Notes under the pieces: model-generated
What the model saw: only the letters and a program-made list of their open reading frames with translations
What the model was told of the DNA's origin: nothing
Databases searched by the model: none
NCBI GenBank assembly: GCA_946622925.1
Contig: CAMOQM010000031.1
Coordinates: 1 to 8,622, forward strand
Origin: an uncultured Caryophanales bacterium
GTDB lineage: Bacteria > Bacillota_I > Bacilli_A > RFN20 > CAG-826
Length of the DNA: 8,622 bases
Reading direction: 5' to 3'
Shown here: piece after piece, positions 1-6,787 of the stretch
Position numbering within the stretch: position 1 is the stretch's first letter
Layout: each line of letters opens with the position of its first letter
Translations under genes and position numbers: made by a program

Positions 1-566
1 AACTCGGCAATTTGTTTATTTACTCGATAAGGGTCTTCCACCGCAGCAAAGACGCAAGCCCGGCTTCCACCGGTCCTAGTATTGGTGTTCTGGTAAACCC
101 CTATTCCATTCGTATAGAAATATAGCGAACCGGTGTTCTTCTTGCCCACCTTATCTAGGAAAGTGATCCTAACATCGGAGGAAGTTATGCTTTCTAACGG
201 ATAAGAAGAGAAACTAGTGCTCGCAAACCCTTCCCTAACGATAAGCCGCTTATTGGTGATGCCGTAATAGGCTTGTTTGTATCTAGCGGCATTGACGAAT
301 AAGGAGGAATTAAGGAGTAGGAAAAAGACGACGGTAAAGGCTAAGAAGATGATGAAAGGAAATCTTTCCGTCGGTCCATTGTTATTAAAGGCTCCGACAA
401 GTCCGGCGATAGGAACCGCGAAAAAGGGAATCAAAAACAAATTCCCGATGATCATCGATGAAACCGAAGCGGTCCAAACATAACGGCTCCGATTCGGTTT
501 TATGGCTTTGATCAGTTCCTCGTCTGATTCTAAAATCTGCTCAAATGGCCTTTCGTTTTCTTCCAT
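1..566 (-). CDS. PH-domain (bPH_2 / YdbT-like) membrane protein, C-terminus cut by window edge
   Basis: I translated the minus strand from an ATG at 566 and found an open frame of 188 full codons that reaches the left edge without a stop. The start is MEENERPFEQILESDEELIK. Two hydrophobic segments follow at about residues 30-60 and 69-93, then a soluble part beginning YYGITNKRLIVREG (100-113). That segment is the hallmark start of bacterial PH domains of the bPH_2/DUF304 family. The stretch near 177-188 (EDPYRVNKQIAE) also fits the end of such a domain. These proteins are membrane proteins of poorly defined function, often linked to envelope stress. A ribosome binding site AGAGG lies at 576-580, 9 nt before the ATG and directly after the stop codon of the upstream esterase, so the two genes are probably co-transcribed. 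No specific function can be given. The family call is fairly secure; the true length is unknown. Confidence 0.8.
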   Translation of the reverse strand, partial: MEENERPFEQILESDEELIKAIKPNRSRYVWTASVSSMIIGNLFLIPFFAVPIAGLVGAFNNNGPTERFPFIIFLAFTVVFFLLLNSSLFVNAARYKQAYYGITNKRLIVREGFASTSFSSYPLESITSSDVRITFLDKVGKKNTGSLYFYTNGIGVYQNTNTRTGGSRACVFAAVEDPYRVNKQIAE

Positions 567-580
567 TTTCAAATACCTCT

Positions 581-2374
581 TTATGCGTTAGTTTTCGGCT
601 TTTTGATGAATTCCTCAATAAGCGGATAGGTGTCTTTATACCTATCTTCGATCATTTCGGTGGTTGATCCTAATTCCTTGATGGGCTTAGCATCGTCAGG
701 ACTATAGGCTTTCCAATCCGCGCCCGGAACCCCGGTTTTGATAAACGAGGTCCAATAGGCGACCATCTTCTTGGATAATTCGATATCGGAGTCGTTATAA
801 GCGAAGGAATGTCTAGAACGGTGGATATTACCATAGGCATAAATGATTTCTCCAGAATGGAACGTGCCGTAATAACCGTTTTCCTTGGTGAATTGGTAAC
901 GATAAACTTCCACTCCAGCATTTAAAGCCGCTTTAGTCCAAGCATCATGAGGCTGCATGAACCAATAGACCGAAACGATCTCGCAGAAAGCCGAGGTCGC
1001 ATCTGATTCTATTTTGGACTTATATAAAGTCATGAGCTTATCGGCCGTATCTGCATCAAATAACTTAAGCAAACGTTCCCGGAAGTTATCCTTGGTAAAG
1101 GGCGAGAACAAATACTCGGGGATAACAAAGGCATCGGCTTCCTTGATATTGAAGCCATTAATCAATTTGGTTTCGTTATTTTCCCCATCGACATAGGTTT
1201 GATATGGGGACTTGGTTATGGCATAGCCATCGATCGTCATTGCCGAATTGGAATATTTGGTATTGACGAGCTTTTCGGCCGGAATCTTCCTTAATTCATC
1301 GATAGATTGGCAATTAAACTCGCTCATGATCTTCGCCCCGGTCTTCTTCGCGGTATCAAAATCGCGGATAGTATGAGGGGCGTTAGGATCAACAACGAGA
1401 GAAGAAGATTCGCCAATCGCATAACGGAATAAACCCTTAGCTAAAGGCGAAACGCATAAAGCCGAGACCGAAGAAGAGCCCGCTGATTCCCCAGCGATGG
1501 TGATCTTGGTCTTATCTCCACCAAAGGCAGCGATATTATCGTTGACCCATCTTAAGGCTTTAATTTGGTCTAAAAGACCATAGTTACCGGTGGTTCCGGA
1601 TTCGGCCATCAAATCGTTATGGGCGAAATAACCAAAGACCCCAAGGCGGTAAGCCACGGTTACCATAACCACGCCATTACGGGCAAAGGTTTCGCCGTTA
1701 ATATCGTTGCTAGCGGACGATCCCTTAGTTAACGACCCTCCATGGTAATAAACTAGCACCGGGGCATTAGAGGCATCTTTAGGCGCCCATACGTTAAGGT
1801 ATAAGGAATCCTCACTCATATTCTGCAAAGGTGAAGGCGTGAAATCGGGGTGCCAGGACTTCTCGGCATAGATATCGGTCAAACTATCGATAACGGCATT
1901 AGAAACTGGCTGATAGGAACGTGGGGCGAATTTAAAGCAATCGCGAACCCCGTTATAGGGCTCAGGATCAACGGGTGGCTTCCACCTTAATTCCCCGACT
2001 GGGGCTTTGGCATAAGGGATACCAGTATAGATACGGACTTCCTTATCTTTGGAATATAGGCCACGTAATTGCCCTTCGTTAACGTTTAATACCGGAGTCG
2101 GATTAGCGATATCTCCCCCGCTTTCGAATTCTTGCACGACGGGCTTAGCCAAGAAGACCGCCGAGACGGCCACCGCGATAAGGGCGGACCAAGGAAGAAG
2201 CCTCCAAACCTTCTTTTGGACGAACTTAAGGTAAATCCTCACGATGAGGAAGACTAGTACCGTAGCCGACCATAAGACGATCCAGAAGAAAGGCCCATTG
2301 GCCAAATCTAGATAAAATACCCCTAATGCGCCGATTATTAAGGCGCCGATAATAGCAAAAATCAAACTAACCAT
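581..2374 (-). CDS. Membrane-anchored type B carboxylesterase/lipase
   Basis: A 597-residue serine hydrolase of the carboxylesterase type B (PnbA/cholinesterase-like) family, which hydrolyses carboxylic esters. The family signature EDSLYLNVW is at 188-196, the oxyanion-hole HGG at 211-213, and the nucleophile elbow GESAG at 295-299 with Ser297. The acidic triad member is probably Glu412 (GFNIKEADAF) and the base His506 (TFHSGEIIYAYGN). All catalytic elements are present. Unlike typical bacterial PnbA, it carries about 80 extra N-terminal residues with three hydrophobic segments (about 3-20, 29-45, 60-78). The basic loop RIYLKFVQKKVWR between the second and third implies, by the positive-inside rule, that the catalytic domain faces outside. 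The gene has its own promoter-like element and no Shine-Dalgarno before the ATG. A PH-domain membrane protein follows 14 nt downstream. The substrate is unknown; a role in releasing fatty acids from esters for the neighbouring operon is only a guess. Confidence 0.93.
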   Translation of the reverse strand: MVSLIFAIIGALIIGALGVFYLDLANGPFFWIVLWSATVLVFLIVRIYLKFVQKKVWRLLPWSALIAVAVSAVFLAKPVVQEFESGGDIANPTPVLNVNEGQLRGLYSKDKEVRIYTGIPYAKAPVGELRWKPPVDPEPYNGVRDCFKFAPRSYQPVSNAVIDSLTDIYAEKSWHPDFTPSPLQNMSEDSLYLNVWAPKDASNAPVLVYYHGGSLTKGSSASNDINGETFARNGVVMVTVAYRLGVFGYFAHNDLMAESGTTGNYGLLDQIKALRWVNDNIAAFGGDKTKITIAGESAGSSSVSALCVSPLAKGLFRYAIGESSSLVVDPNAPHTIRDFDTAKKTGAKIMSEFNCQSIDELRKIPAEKLVNTKYSNSAMTIDGYAITKSPYQTYVDGENNETKLINGFNIKEADAFVIPEYLFSPFTKDNFRERLLKLFDADTADKLMTLYKSKIESDATSAFCEIVSVYWFMQPHDAWTKAALNAGVEVYRYQFTKENGYYGTFHSGEIIYAYGNIHRSRHSFAYNDSDIELSKKMVAYWTSFIKTGVPGADWKAYSPDDAKPIKELGSTTEMIEDRYKDTYPLIEEFIKKPKTNA

Positions 2375-2380
2375 GGAAGT

Positions 2381-2389
2381 ATTTTAACA
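2381..2389 (-). promoter_or_regulatory. Extended -10 promoter of the esterase gene, implying a leaderless mRNA
   Basis: On the minus strand the sequence before the esterase ATG reads TGTTAAAATACTTCCATG. This contains an extended -10 (TGn + TAAAAT, hexamer 2386-2381) only 6 nt before the start codon, which would place transcription initiation at or next to the A of the ATG. There is no Shine-Dalgarno in between. The -35 region is weak (TTTCAC at 16 bp spacing), which an extended -10 can tolerate. Motif reading only. Confidence 0.45.
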
Positions 2390-2420
2390 TGCGCGGGCGT
2401 AAGTGAAAGCCAAATGCACG

Positions 2421-2444
2421 AAAAAAGCCGAGGTTTCCCCCGGC
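2421..2444 (-). terminator. Rho-independent terminator of the isomerase/reductase operon
   Basis: Read on the minus strand, a 7-bp stem GCCGGGG / CCTCGGC (one G-U pair) closes a GAAA tetraloop and is followed directly by six T residues. It starts 12 nt after the TAA of the iron-sulfur reductase gene and so ends that operon. It also insulates the esterase gene, whose promoter lies just downstream. Confidence 0.9.
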
Positions 2445-2456
2445 CTTAATGCCAGC

Positions 2457-3635
2457 TTAGGCGATATTGAGTTTGATCTTGATATCGGTTAACGGGTAGG
2501 TGGCGCAGCTATGGACGTAGTTGAAGTCCTTATCCGCGGCCCTTCTGCCATCGTTTTTGGGCGAGACGTAATACTCGCCTTCTAAGACTTTGACACGGCA
2601 GAAGCCACAAGCCCCGGAGCGGCAGCCGATATGGATCTTTAAGCCCGCTCTTTCTAAGGCGGTGGCGATGGACTCATCACACCTGGCCTCGATGACGTCT
2701 TCGTGGATGCCGCGCATTACCTTCATCTTGACGGTCTTACCGACTTTCTCGACGGGATAACCAGGAAGCTTGGTAACATCAGTTGGCGAACCAAAGACTT
2801 CAAAGCGGATGCGGCGTTTGGGAACGCCGAGCTTTTCAAGCTCCCCACCGACGAATTCATACATCACCTGCGGACCGCAGACGAAGTAAGTGGTATCTTT
2901 GGCGGAGTATTTCTTGATGATATCGGCGTTAAGGAAGCCCTTTTCGCCCTTCCAGCCCTTTAGTTCCTTACCCGAAAGAACATGGACGACTTTGACTTTA
3001 TCGCAAACGCATTCTTCAAGTTCCTTACGAAGGATGATGTCGCTTTCATCGACCGAACCAAAGAGGATGGTAAGGTTCATGTCGAGTTTGCCGTGCTTGA
3101 TTTCCCTAGCCATGGAAAGGAAGGGGGTGATGCCACTTCCGCCGGCTAAGGCAACTACGTCATGGGCGTCCCTAATCGGACCATAATGGAATTCACCGAG
3201 TCCGACTTCGCTTTCGTAGACGTCGCCGACTTTGGCGTTATCGTAAAGATAATCGGCCACAAAGCCATTGGCCCGTGGCTTACGGACGGTGATTTCCACA
3301 ATAGGATGTTCACCCCTAGTTTGATAAGGGGCGCTAGAGATGGAATAAGGACGAGTTACCCTACTACCACCGATATTTAAGGTGATGGTTAGGAATTGGC
3401 CCGCCATGAAATAAGGAATATGGGGGGCGGTGAAGACAAAGGTCTTCGCGGTTGGGGAAGCGATTTTGATCTCTTCCAAGGTGAGTTTGATCACGCCCGG
3501 ATGGAGGGCCCTCGCGGTGGCTCCGATCGGATCGAAGGGCTTAGGGGTGGCGGAGGCATTATCAAATTTAGCCTGGCGCACCTTAGTGACGCGAGAAGCG
3601 CCACCGACGTCTTTCAAAAAGCCTTTGACTTTCAT
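2457..3635 (-). CDS. FAD/NAD(P)H oxidoreductase with C-terminal [2Fe-2S] ferredoxin domain
   Basis: A 392-residue electron-transfer flavoprotein of the ferredoxin-NADP reductase superfamily, in the same arrangement as phenol/benzoate oxygenase reductases and Hmp-type reductases fused to a ferredoxin. The FAD-binding motif RPYSISS is at 95-101, the NAD(P)-binding motif GGSGITP at 165-171 and the conserved CGP at 253-255. A plant-type [2Fe-2S] domain fills about 302-392, with cysteines 338, 343, 346 and 377 (C-X4-C-X2-C-X30-C). It should take hydride from NAD(P)H and pass single electrons through the cluster to a partner. About 45 residues precede the FAD domain; I see no known motif in them. 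The ATG directly abuts the stop codon of the preceding RetSat-like gene, so that flavoprotein is the obvious electron acceptor candidate. No oxygenase component is encoded in the window. The reductase fold is secure; partner and substrate are inferred. Confidence 0.93.
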   Translation of the reverse strand: MKVKGFLKDVGGASRVTKVRQAKFDNASATPKPFDPIGATARALHPGVIKLTLEEIKIASPTAKTFVFTAPHIPYFMAGQFLTITLNIGGSRVTRPYSISSAPYQTRGEHPIVEITVRKPRANGFVADYLYDNAKVGDVYESEVGLGEFHYGPIRDAHDVVALAGGSGITPFLSMAREIKHGKLDMNLTILFGSVDESDIILRKELEECVCDKVKVVHVLSGKELKGWKGEKGFLNADIIKKYSAKDTTYFVCGPQVMYEFVGGELEKLGVPKRRIRFEVFGSPTDVTKLPGYPVEKVGKTVKMKVMRGIHEDVIEARCDESIATALERAGLKIHIGCRSGACGFCRVKVLEGEYYVSPKNDGRRAADKDFNYVHSCATYPLTDIKIKLNIA

Positions 3636-5216
3636 TTATTTGCCCTCCTTTTCGTCTTCTTCCATCATATCGAGGATGATCTTGGCGCCTTTGCGGCCGT
3701 TGGTGACCGCCGGCCCCATGCCATCGCCGGAGATTTGGTGGGCACCGGCAAAGGATAGACCTTGGATGTAATTTTCCTTTTCGCCCATCTGTAAGCGCGC
3801 CACGATGTGGTCGTCCATAGTATGCATATAACCATAGATCGAGCCTTGGTAGGCCCCGGTATAGTGAGCGATGGTAACCGGGCTTTCCACTACGATTTCT
3901 AAGATGTGGTCGCGTAAATTGACGCCGAGACGCTTCGATTCCATGTCGATGAAATGTTCGGCGTTAAGTTTCTTAAGTTCGCTATGGTTTTCTTCGTTGA
4001 CCCCAAACCAGCCTTCCGGACGGGGAAGCATGGTGATGGAGTAGACGCAGGTACCTTCAGGGGTGCAGCCCGGATTAGCGAGGTTAGTGCAAATCGAGGT
4101 GATGTAGTTATATGGGCCTTGGGTGGAGGCTTCCTTCCAGATCTTTTCCATATCCATGCCTTCGGCGGCATAGAAGGTGGAATAGTCTTTGATGCCAAGT
4201 TCTTCGGGAGACTTATCTAGAAGCATGACCACCGACATACAGGTGACGCCGACGGTTTTGGCATTAACAAACTTAATCGCCCCGGCGGGAACTTCGCTAA
4301 GAGGTTCGATCATCTGGGTATAGGCCTTATCTGGATAAGCCGAGCAAACGACGTATCTGGCTTTGATCTCTTCCCCACTAGCAAGGCGGACACCTTCGAC
4401 GTGGCCGTTCTTTACCAAGATCTTATCGACCCTTTGCCCGAATTCGACCTGCGCGCCCATTTCCATGGCCCTTTCGGCCATCTTAAGGGACATCTCATGG
4501 GAGAATTTCTTCGGAACATAGGAACCATATCCGAGGTAATCCGCCATTAGGACCGCCCAAACGGTGAAGGGAAGGTTCTCTAAGACGTCACCGACATAGA
4601 TCCAATAGGCGGATAAGATATCGATGGCCTTTTGGGGCAAACCAAAGGTATCGATGACTTCTTTAGCGCTATAGCCGGCGGTCTTAACGAATTCCGGATG
4701 CTTCAAAAGCATCTGGACCTTCGACATATGGGTGACCGAGAGGATATTGACGGAGTTATAGACGGTATGGCAAAGGTTAAGCAAGTCCAAAACCTTCTTA
4801 TAGAGGCTACCATCCTTATCGCCACAGGCCTCGGCGATTTCCTTGGCCGGGGTTTCGAAGTTGCCGTGGTCCCCTGGGTGGACTAAGACGCTAGCTCCGG
4901 TTTTGCCATCGACGAAGCGATAGGCGTCAGGAACGCGTAACCATTCGATATCGACGCCCATTTCATCAAAGAATTTACGGATCTTTAAGGGACATTCCTT
5001 AGGTCCGATGGACATCATTTCATGGAGGGTACCTTCGATTTCGACTCCCCCACGGACGAAGCTAGTGGCCACGCCACCGGGGAGGTTATGCTGTTCCAAG
5101 ACCAAGACCTTCTTGCCTTTTTTGGCTAAGGTCAAAGCGGAAGCTAAACCAGCCAGGGCACCACCGATGACGATAACGTCGTAGGAGGAAGCGAAGAATT
5201 GGGGTTTATTTTCCAT
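3636..5216 (-). CDS. Phytoene desaturase / retinol saturase-like FAD-dependent oxidoreductase
   Basis: A 526-residue flavoprotein of the COG1233 group (CrtI phytoene desaturases, CrtO-type enzymes and all-trans-retinol 13,14-reductase). The N-terminal dinucleotide-binding motif is YDVIVIGGALAGLASAL (12-28), followed by the end of the second beta strand VLVLEQ (37-42), GGVATSF (47-53), and a substrate-domain start EIEGTLHEM. The C-terminal FAD contact is GLSFAGAHQISGDGMGPAV at about 487-505, followed by a terminal helix and an acidic/basic tail. Members add or remove hydrogen at conjugated polyene systems. There is no carotenoid synthesis gene (crtB, crtE) here, and the partners are a polyunsaturated fatty acid isomerase and an NAD(P)H/[2Fe-2S] reductase, so reduction of a conjugated fatty acid is more plausible than carotenoid desaturation. 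The middle Gly of the usual GxGxxG is Ala20. The ribosome binding site AAAGGA is well placed upstream. The family is secure; the reaction is inferred. Confidence 0.9.
   Translation of the reverse strand: MENKPQFFASSYDVIVIGGALAGLASALTLAKKGKKVLVLEQHNLPGGVATSFVRGGVEIEGTLHEMMSIGPKECPLKIRKFFDEMGVDIEWLRVPDAYRFVDGKTGASVLVHPGDHGNFETPAKEIAEACGDKDGSLYKKVLDLLNLCHTVYNSVNILSVTHMSKVQMLLKHPEFVKTAGYSAKEVIDTFGLPQKAIDILSAYWIYVGDVLENLPFTVWAVLMADYLGYGSYVPKKFSHEMSLKMAERAMEMGAQVEFGQRVDKILVKNGHVEGVRLASGEEIKARYVVCSAYPDKAYTQMIEPLSEVPAGAIKFVNAKTVGVTCMSVVMLLDKSPEELGIKDYSTFYAAEGMDMEKIWKEASTQGPYNYITSICTNLANPGCTPEGTCVYSITMLPRPEGWFGVNEENHSELKKLNAEHFIDMESKRLGVNLRDHILEIVVESPVTIAHYTGAYQGSIYGYMHTMDDHIVARLQMGEKENYIQGLSFAGAHQISGDGMGPAVTNGRKGAKIILDMMEEDEKEGK
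3643..3650 (-). promoter_or_regulatory. Strong ribosome binding site inside the 3' end of the RetSat-like gene
   Basis: AAGGAGGG lies within the last codons of the upstream gene (encoding part of the C-terminal KEGK), 8 nt (counted from AGGAGG) before the ATG at 3635. The upstream stop TAA (3638-3636) touches this ATG. This supports the chosen start and suggests translational coupling and roughly matched synthesis of the two proteins. Confidence 0.85.
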
Positions 5217-5235
5217 AATTCTTTTCCTTTCTTAT

Positions 5236-5271
5236 GAAAAGCAAAGGGGATAGCGAGTATCCCCAATGCTT
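5236..5271 (-). terminator. Intra-operon hairpin with imperfect U-tract (attenuator or partial terminator)
   Basis: Between the isomerase stop and the RetSat-like start, the minus strand forms GGGGATA - CTCGC - TATCCCC (5264-5246). Past a TT/TT internal loop the stem is extended by AAGCA / TGCTT (5271-5267 with 5243-5239). The 3' side of the stem runs on as TTTGCTTTTC, an interrupted T-run. It starts about 13 nt after the isomerase stop and ends before the next ribosome binding site. It could be a leaky terminator or an mRNA-stabilising structure that makes the isomerase more abundant than the downstream proteins. Confidence 0.55.
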
Positions 5272-5280
5272 AAATGCTTA
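5265..5280. repeat. Perfect tandem duplication of an 8-mer (AATGCTTA x2)
   Basis: The plus strand reads AATGCTTA twice in a row, just after the isomerase stop codon. One copy forms part of the extended stem of the neighbouring hairpin. Probably a small local duplication of no wider meaning. Confidence 0.6.
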
Positions 5281-5284
5281 TGGA

Positions 5285-6709
5285 TTAGAAGAAGCGTTCG
5301 ACTAAGTCGTGGGAGTATTCCACGGTTTCGTCCATATCGCCGAAGGACATGATTTCACCGGCATAGTAGGTGTTGTTCTTGCCTTGCATGGCTTCGACTT
5401 TTTCATACCAACCACTAGCATAGTCTTCGGTGAAGACATGGGGGAAATAGTAGGCTTGGAATTCGTAGATGATCTTATCCTTGCCATTTTCCTTGATGGG
5501 AGGAATGCCTAAGGTGGCGACGTCTTTTAAGACGGTCTGCTTGGTCTGTTCGTAATCGAGTTCGGGACGGGCCTTATAATCGACGACGGATTCGCCTTCG
5601 TTTTTATGTTTACGTAAGACATAGGAAACGAGCGGTTGTTCGGGTTCATTGCCCCAGCGCATGTAGAAGACCATACCATGGCCCAAGGTTTCGGGGGTCA
5701 TGTTGTCGACGACATAGAAGGAGGCTTCGGGATAGTTCTCGGGAGCGGTGATGTAAGCCATGGTGTCATAGCGTTCATAATCGATCTTGGAGAAGAGTTC
5801 CCTTTCTTCGGCGGTGACGTCGAGATAGGTATCTAAGCCCTGAGCGACCGGGTTATTGATTTGGCCGACCTGTAACGGGGCGGTGATGATGATCTTATCG
5901 AAGACCTCTTCCTTGCCGTTAACGGTGATGGTGACTTTGTCACCACGGACGATCTTGGTGATGTTTTGGTTAAGAAGGGCTTGGTGTTTAAGCTTCTTGT
6001 TGAGGGCTTCGTAGATGCTCTGGGTGCCATCTTTCCAGGTCCAGAGGTTAACGTTAACGAAGTTCATCATGGTCTGGAAGTCGAGGTACTTCAAGACGTA
6101 GGCGGCCGGGATTTCATCGAAATAGCCATAGCCGAAGGAAGTGAAGGGCTGGACCCAAATCTCTTGGACTAAGGGTACGCCGTTCATTTCGACGAATTTC
6201 TTAAACGGAAGGGCGAGGTCCTTCAAATTGGGGTTGACACCGGATACGGGTTCACGTCCCGGGGTGACCGCGAAGCCTTCATAACGGCCTTCGGAGACGC
6301 CGATATGGCCGGTGATGTCATAGCCTTTATATTTGGTTTCGAGTATTTCGCCGAACTTCTTGATTTGCTTTTTGAGTTTTAGAAGATGGGGGATGTTGAA
6401 GAGCTTCTTATCGAAACGGTGGTCGGGTTTGCCATTGGGTAAACGGTAGGTACGATGGAGCCTAGGTCCGTCATGGGTGACGCCGGCGAATAATTCGACG
6501 TCATGGACGGCGTAATAGGAGGGAACGCCCATGATGGCGCCCATTTCATAACGCTTGCCCAAATGGGATGGGGAATGGCATTTGCCACCGACGTGATCGG
6601 TCTTTTCGAAAATCACGTAATTTTCATATCCCTTTTTCTCGAGATACATAGCCGCGCCTAAGCCGGCGGGGCCGCCACCGATAATGGCGATTCTGGTTTT
6701 TTTGTCCAT
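5285..6709 (-). CDS. Polyunsaturated fatty acid (linoleate) double-bond isomerase, PAI-like flavoprotein
   Basis: A 474-residue FAD-dependent enzyme of the amine oxidase superfamily. The dinucleotide-binding motif IGGGPAGLGAAMYL is at 10-23, followed by VGGKCHSP (40-47) and RYEMGAIMGVPSY (53-65). The central block FTSFGYGYFDEIPAAYVLKY (189-208) and the C-terminal GWYEKVEAMQG (433-443) and YYAGEIMSFGD (448-458) follow. From memory, these blocks match almost residue for residue the polyunsaturated fatty acid isomerase of Cutibacterium acnes, which converts free linoleic acid to trans-10,cis-12 conjugated linoleic acid in the cytoplasm by internal hydride transfer through FAD, with no net redox change. 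Compared with that enzyme as I recall it, about 20 extra residues lie between about 136 and 162. It is the first gene of its operon, starting at an ATG with AAAGGA 7 nt upstream. Family membership is strong; the exact isomer made is not predictable from sequence alone. Confidence 0.9.
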   Translation of the reverse strand: MDKKTRIAIIGGGPAGLGAAMYLEKKGYENYVIFEKTDHVGGKCHSPSHLGKRYEMGAIMGVPSYYAVHDVELFAGVTHDGPRLHRTYRLPNGKPDHRFDKKLFNIPHLLKLKKQIKKFGEILETKYKGYDITGHIGVSEGRYEGFAVTPGREPVSGVNPNLKDLALPFKKFVEMNGVPLVQEIWVQPFTSFGYGYFDEIPAAYVLKYLDFQTMMNFVNVNLWTWKDGTQSIYEALNKKLKHQALLNQNITKIVRGDKVTITVNGKEEVFDKIIITAPLQVGQINNPVAQGLDTYLDVTAEERELFSKIDYERYDTMAYITAPENYPEASFYVVDNMTPETLGHGMVFYMRWGNEPEQPLVSYVLRKHKNEGESVVDYKARPELDYEQTKQTVLKDVATLGIPPIKENGKDKIIYEFQAYYFPHVFTEDYASGWYEKVEAMQGKNNTYYAGEIMSFGDMDETVEYSHDLVERFF

Positions 6710-6716
6710 AATATTG

Positions 6717-6722
6717 TCCTTT
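6717..6722 (-). promoter_or_regulatory. Ribosome binding site of the isomerase gene
   Basis: AAAGGA on the minus strand, 7 nt before the ATG at 6709. It supports that start. A second purine-rich AAGGA lies just upstream. Confidence 0.75.
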
Positions 6723-6753
6723 CCTTGTAAATATTTTGGAACTCAGTTGCATA

Positions 6754-6770
6754 CATTTTAAATTAAAATG
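6754..6770. promoter_or_regulatory. Perfect 17-bp palindrome in the divergent promoter region (operator candidate)
   Basis: CATTTTAA-A-TTAAAATG is a perfect inverted repeat around a central A. It lies between the divergently transcribed isomerase operon and the acyl-ligase operon, 44 bp upstream of one start and 24 bp upstream of the other. It overlaps the likely -10 of the plus-strand promoter (TTGGAA 6736-6741, 16 bp, TTAAAT 6758-6763). It also exactly fills the 17-bp spacer of a weak minus-strand promoter candidate (TTTACG 6776-6771, TATGCA 6753-6748). Size and AT-rich symmetry resemble operators of MarR-family lipid regulators such as FabT, but no regulator gene is in the window. The palindrome is certain; its function is inferred. 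Confidence 0.6.
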
Positions 6771-6782
6771 CGTAAAATAGAT

Positions 6783-6787
6783 AGAGG
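6783..6787 (+). promoter_or_regulatory. Ribosome binding site that sets the acyl-ligase start
   Basis: AGAGG lies 7 nt before the ATG at 6795. The upstream in-frame ATG at 6768 has no Shine-Dalgarno and sits inside the palindrome/promoter region, so 6795 is the better start. Confidence 0.75.

Noticed and set aside
277..483. 68-codon plus-strand open frame near the left edge
   Set aside because: The minus strand here encodes a convincing PH-domain membrane protein; the plus-strand frame is Lys-rich and lacks any recognisable domain.
2457..3635. Reductase component of a ring-hydroxylating or alkane oxygenase
   Set aside because: The domain order matches, but no oxygenase subunit is present; coupling to the adjacent RetSat-like flavoprotein explains the context better.
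3396..3771. Two overlapping plus-strand open frames of 113-120 codons antisense to the flavoprotein genes
   Set aside because: They are antisense to the 5' end of the [2Fe-2S] reductase gene and the 3' end of the RetSat-like gene, with unlikely composition and no recognisable motifs.
3636..5216. Carotenoid biosynthesis (CrtI-type phytoene desaturase) as the function of the COG1233 protein
   Set aside because: No phytoene synthase, prenyl transferase or other crt gene lies nearby, and the neighbours are a fatty acid isomerase and an electron-transfer reductase. It cannot be excluded from sequence alone.
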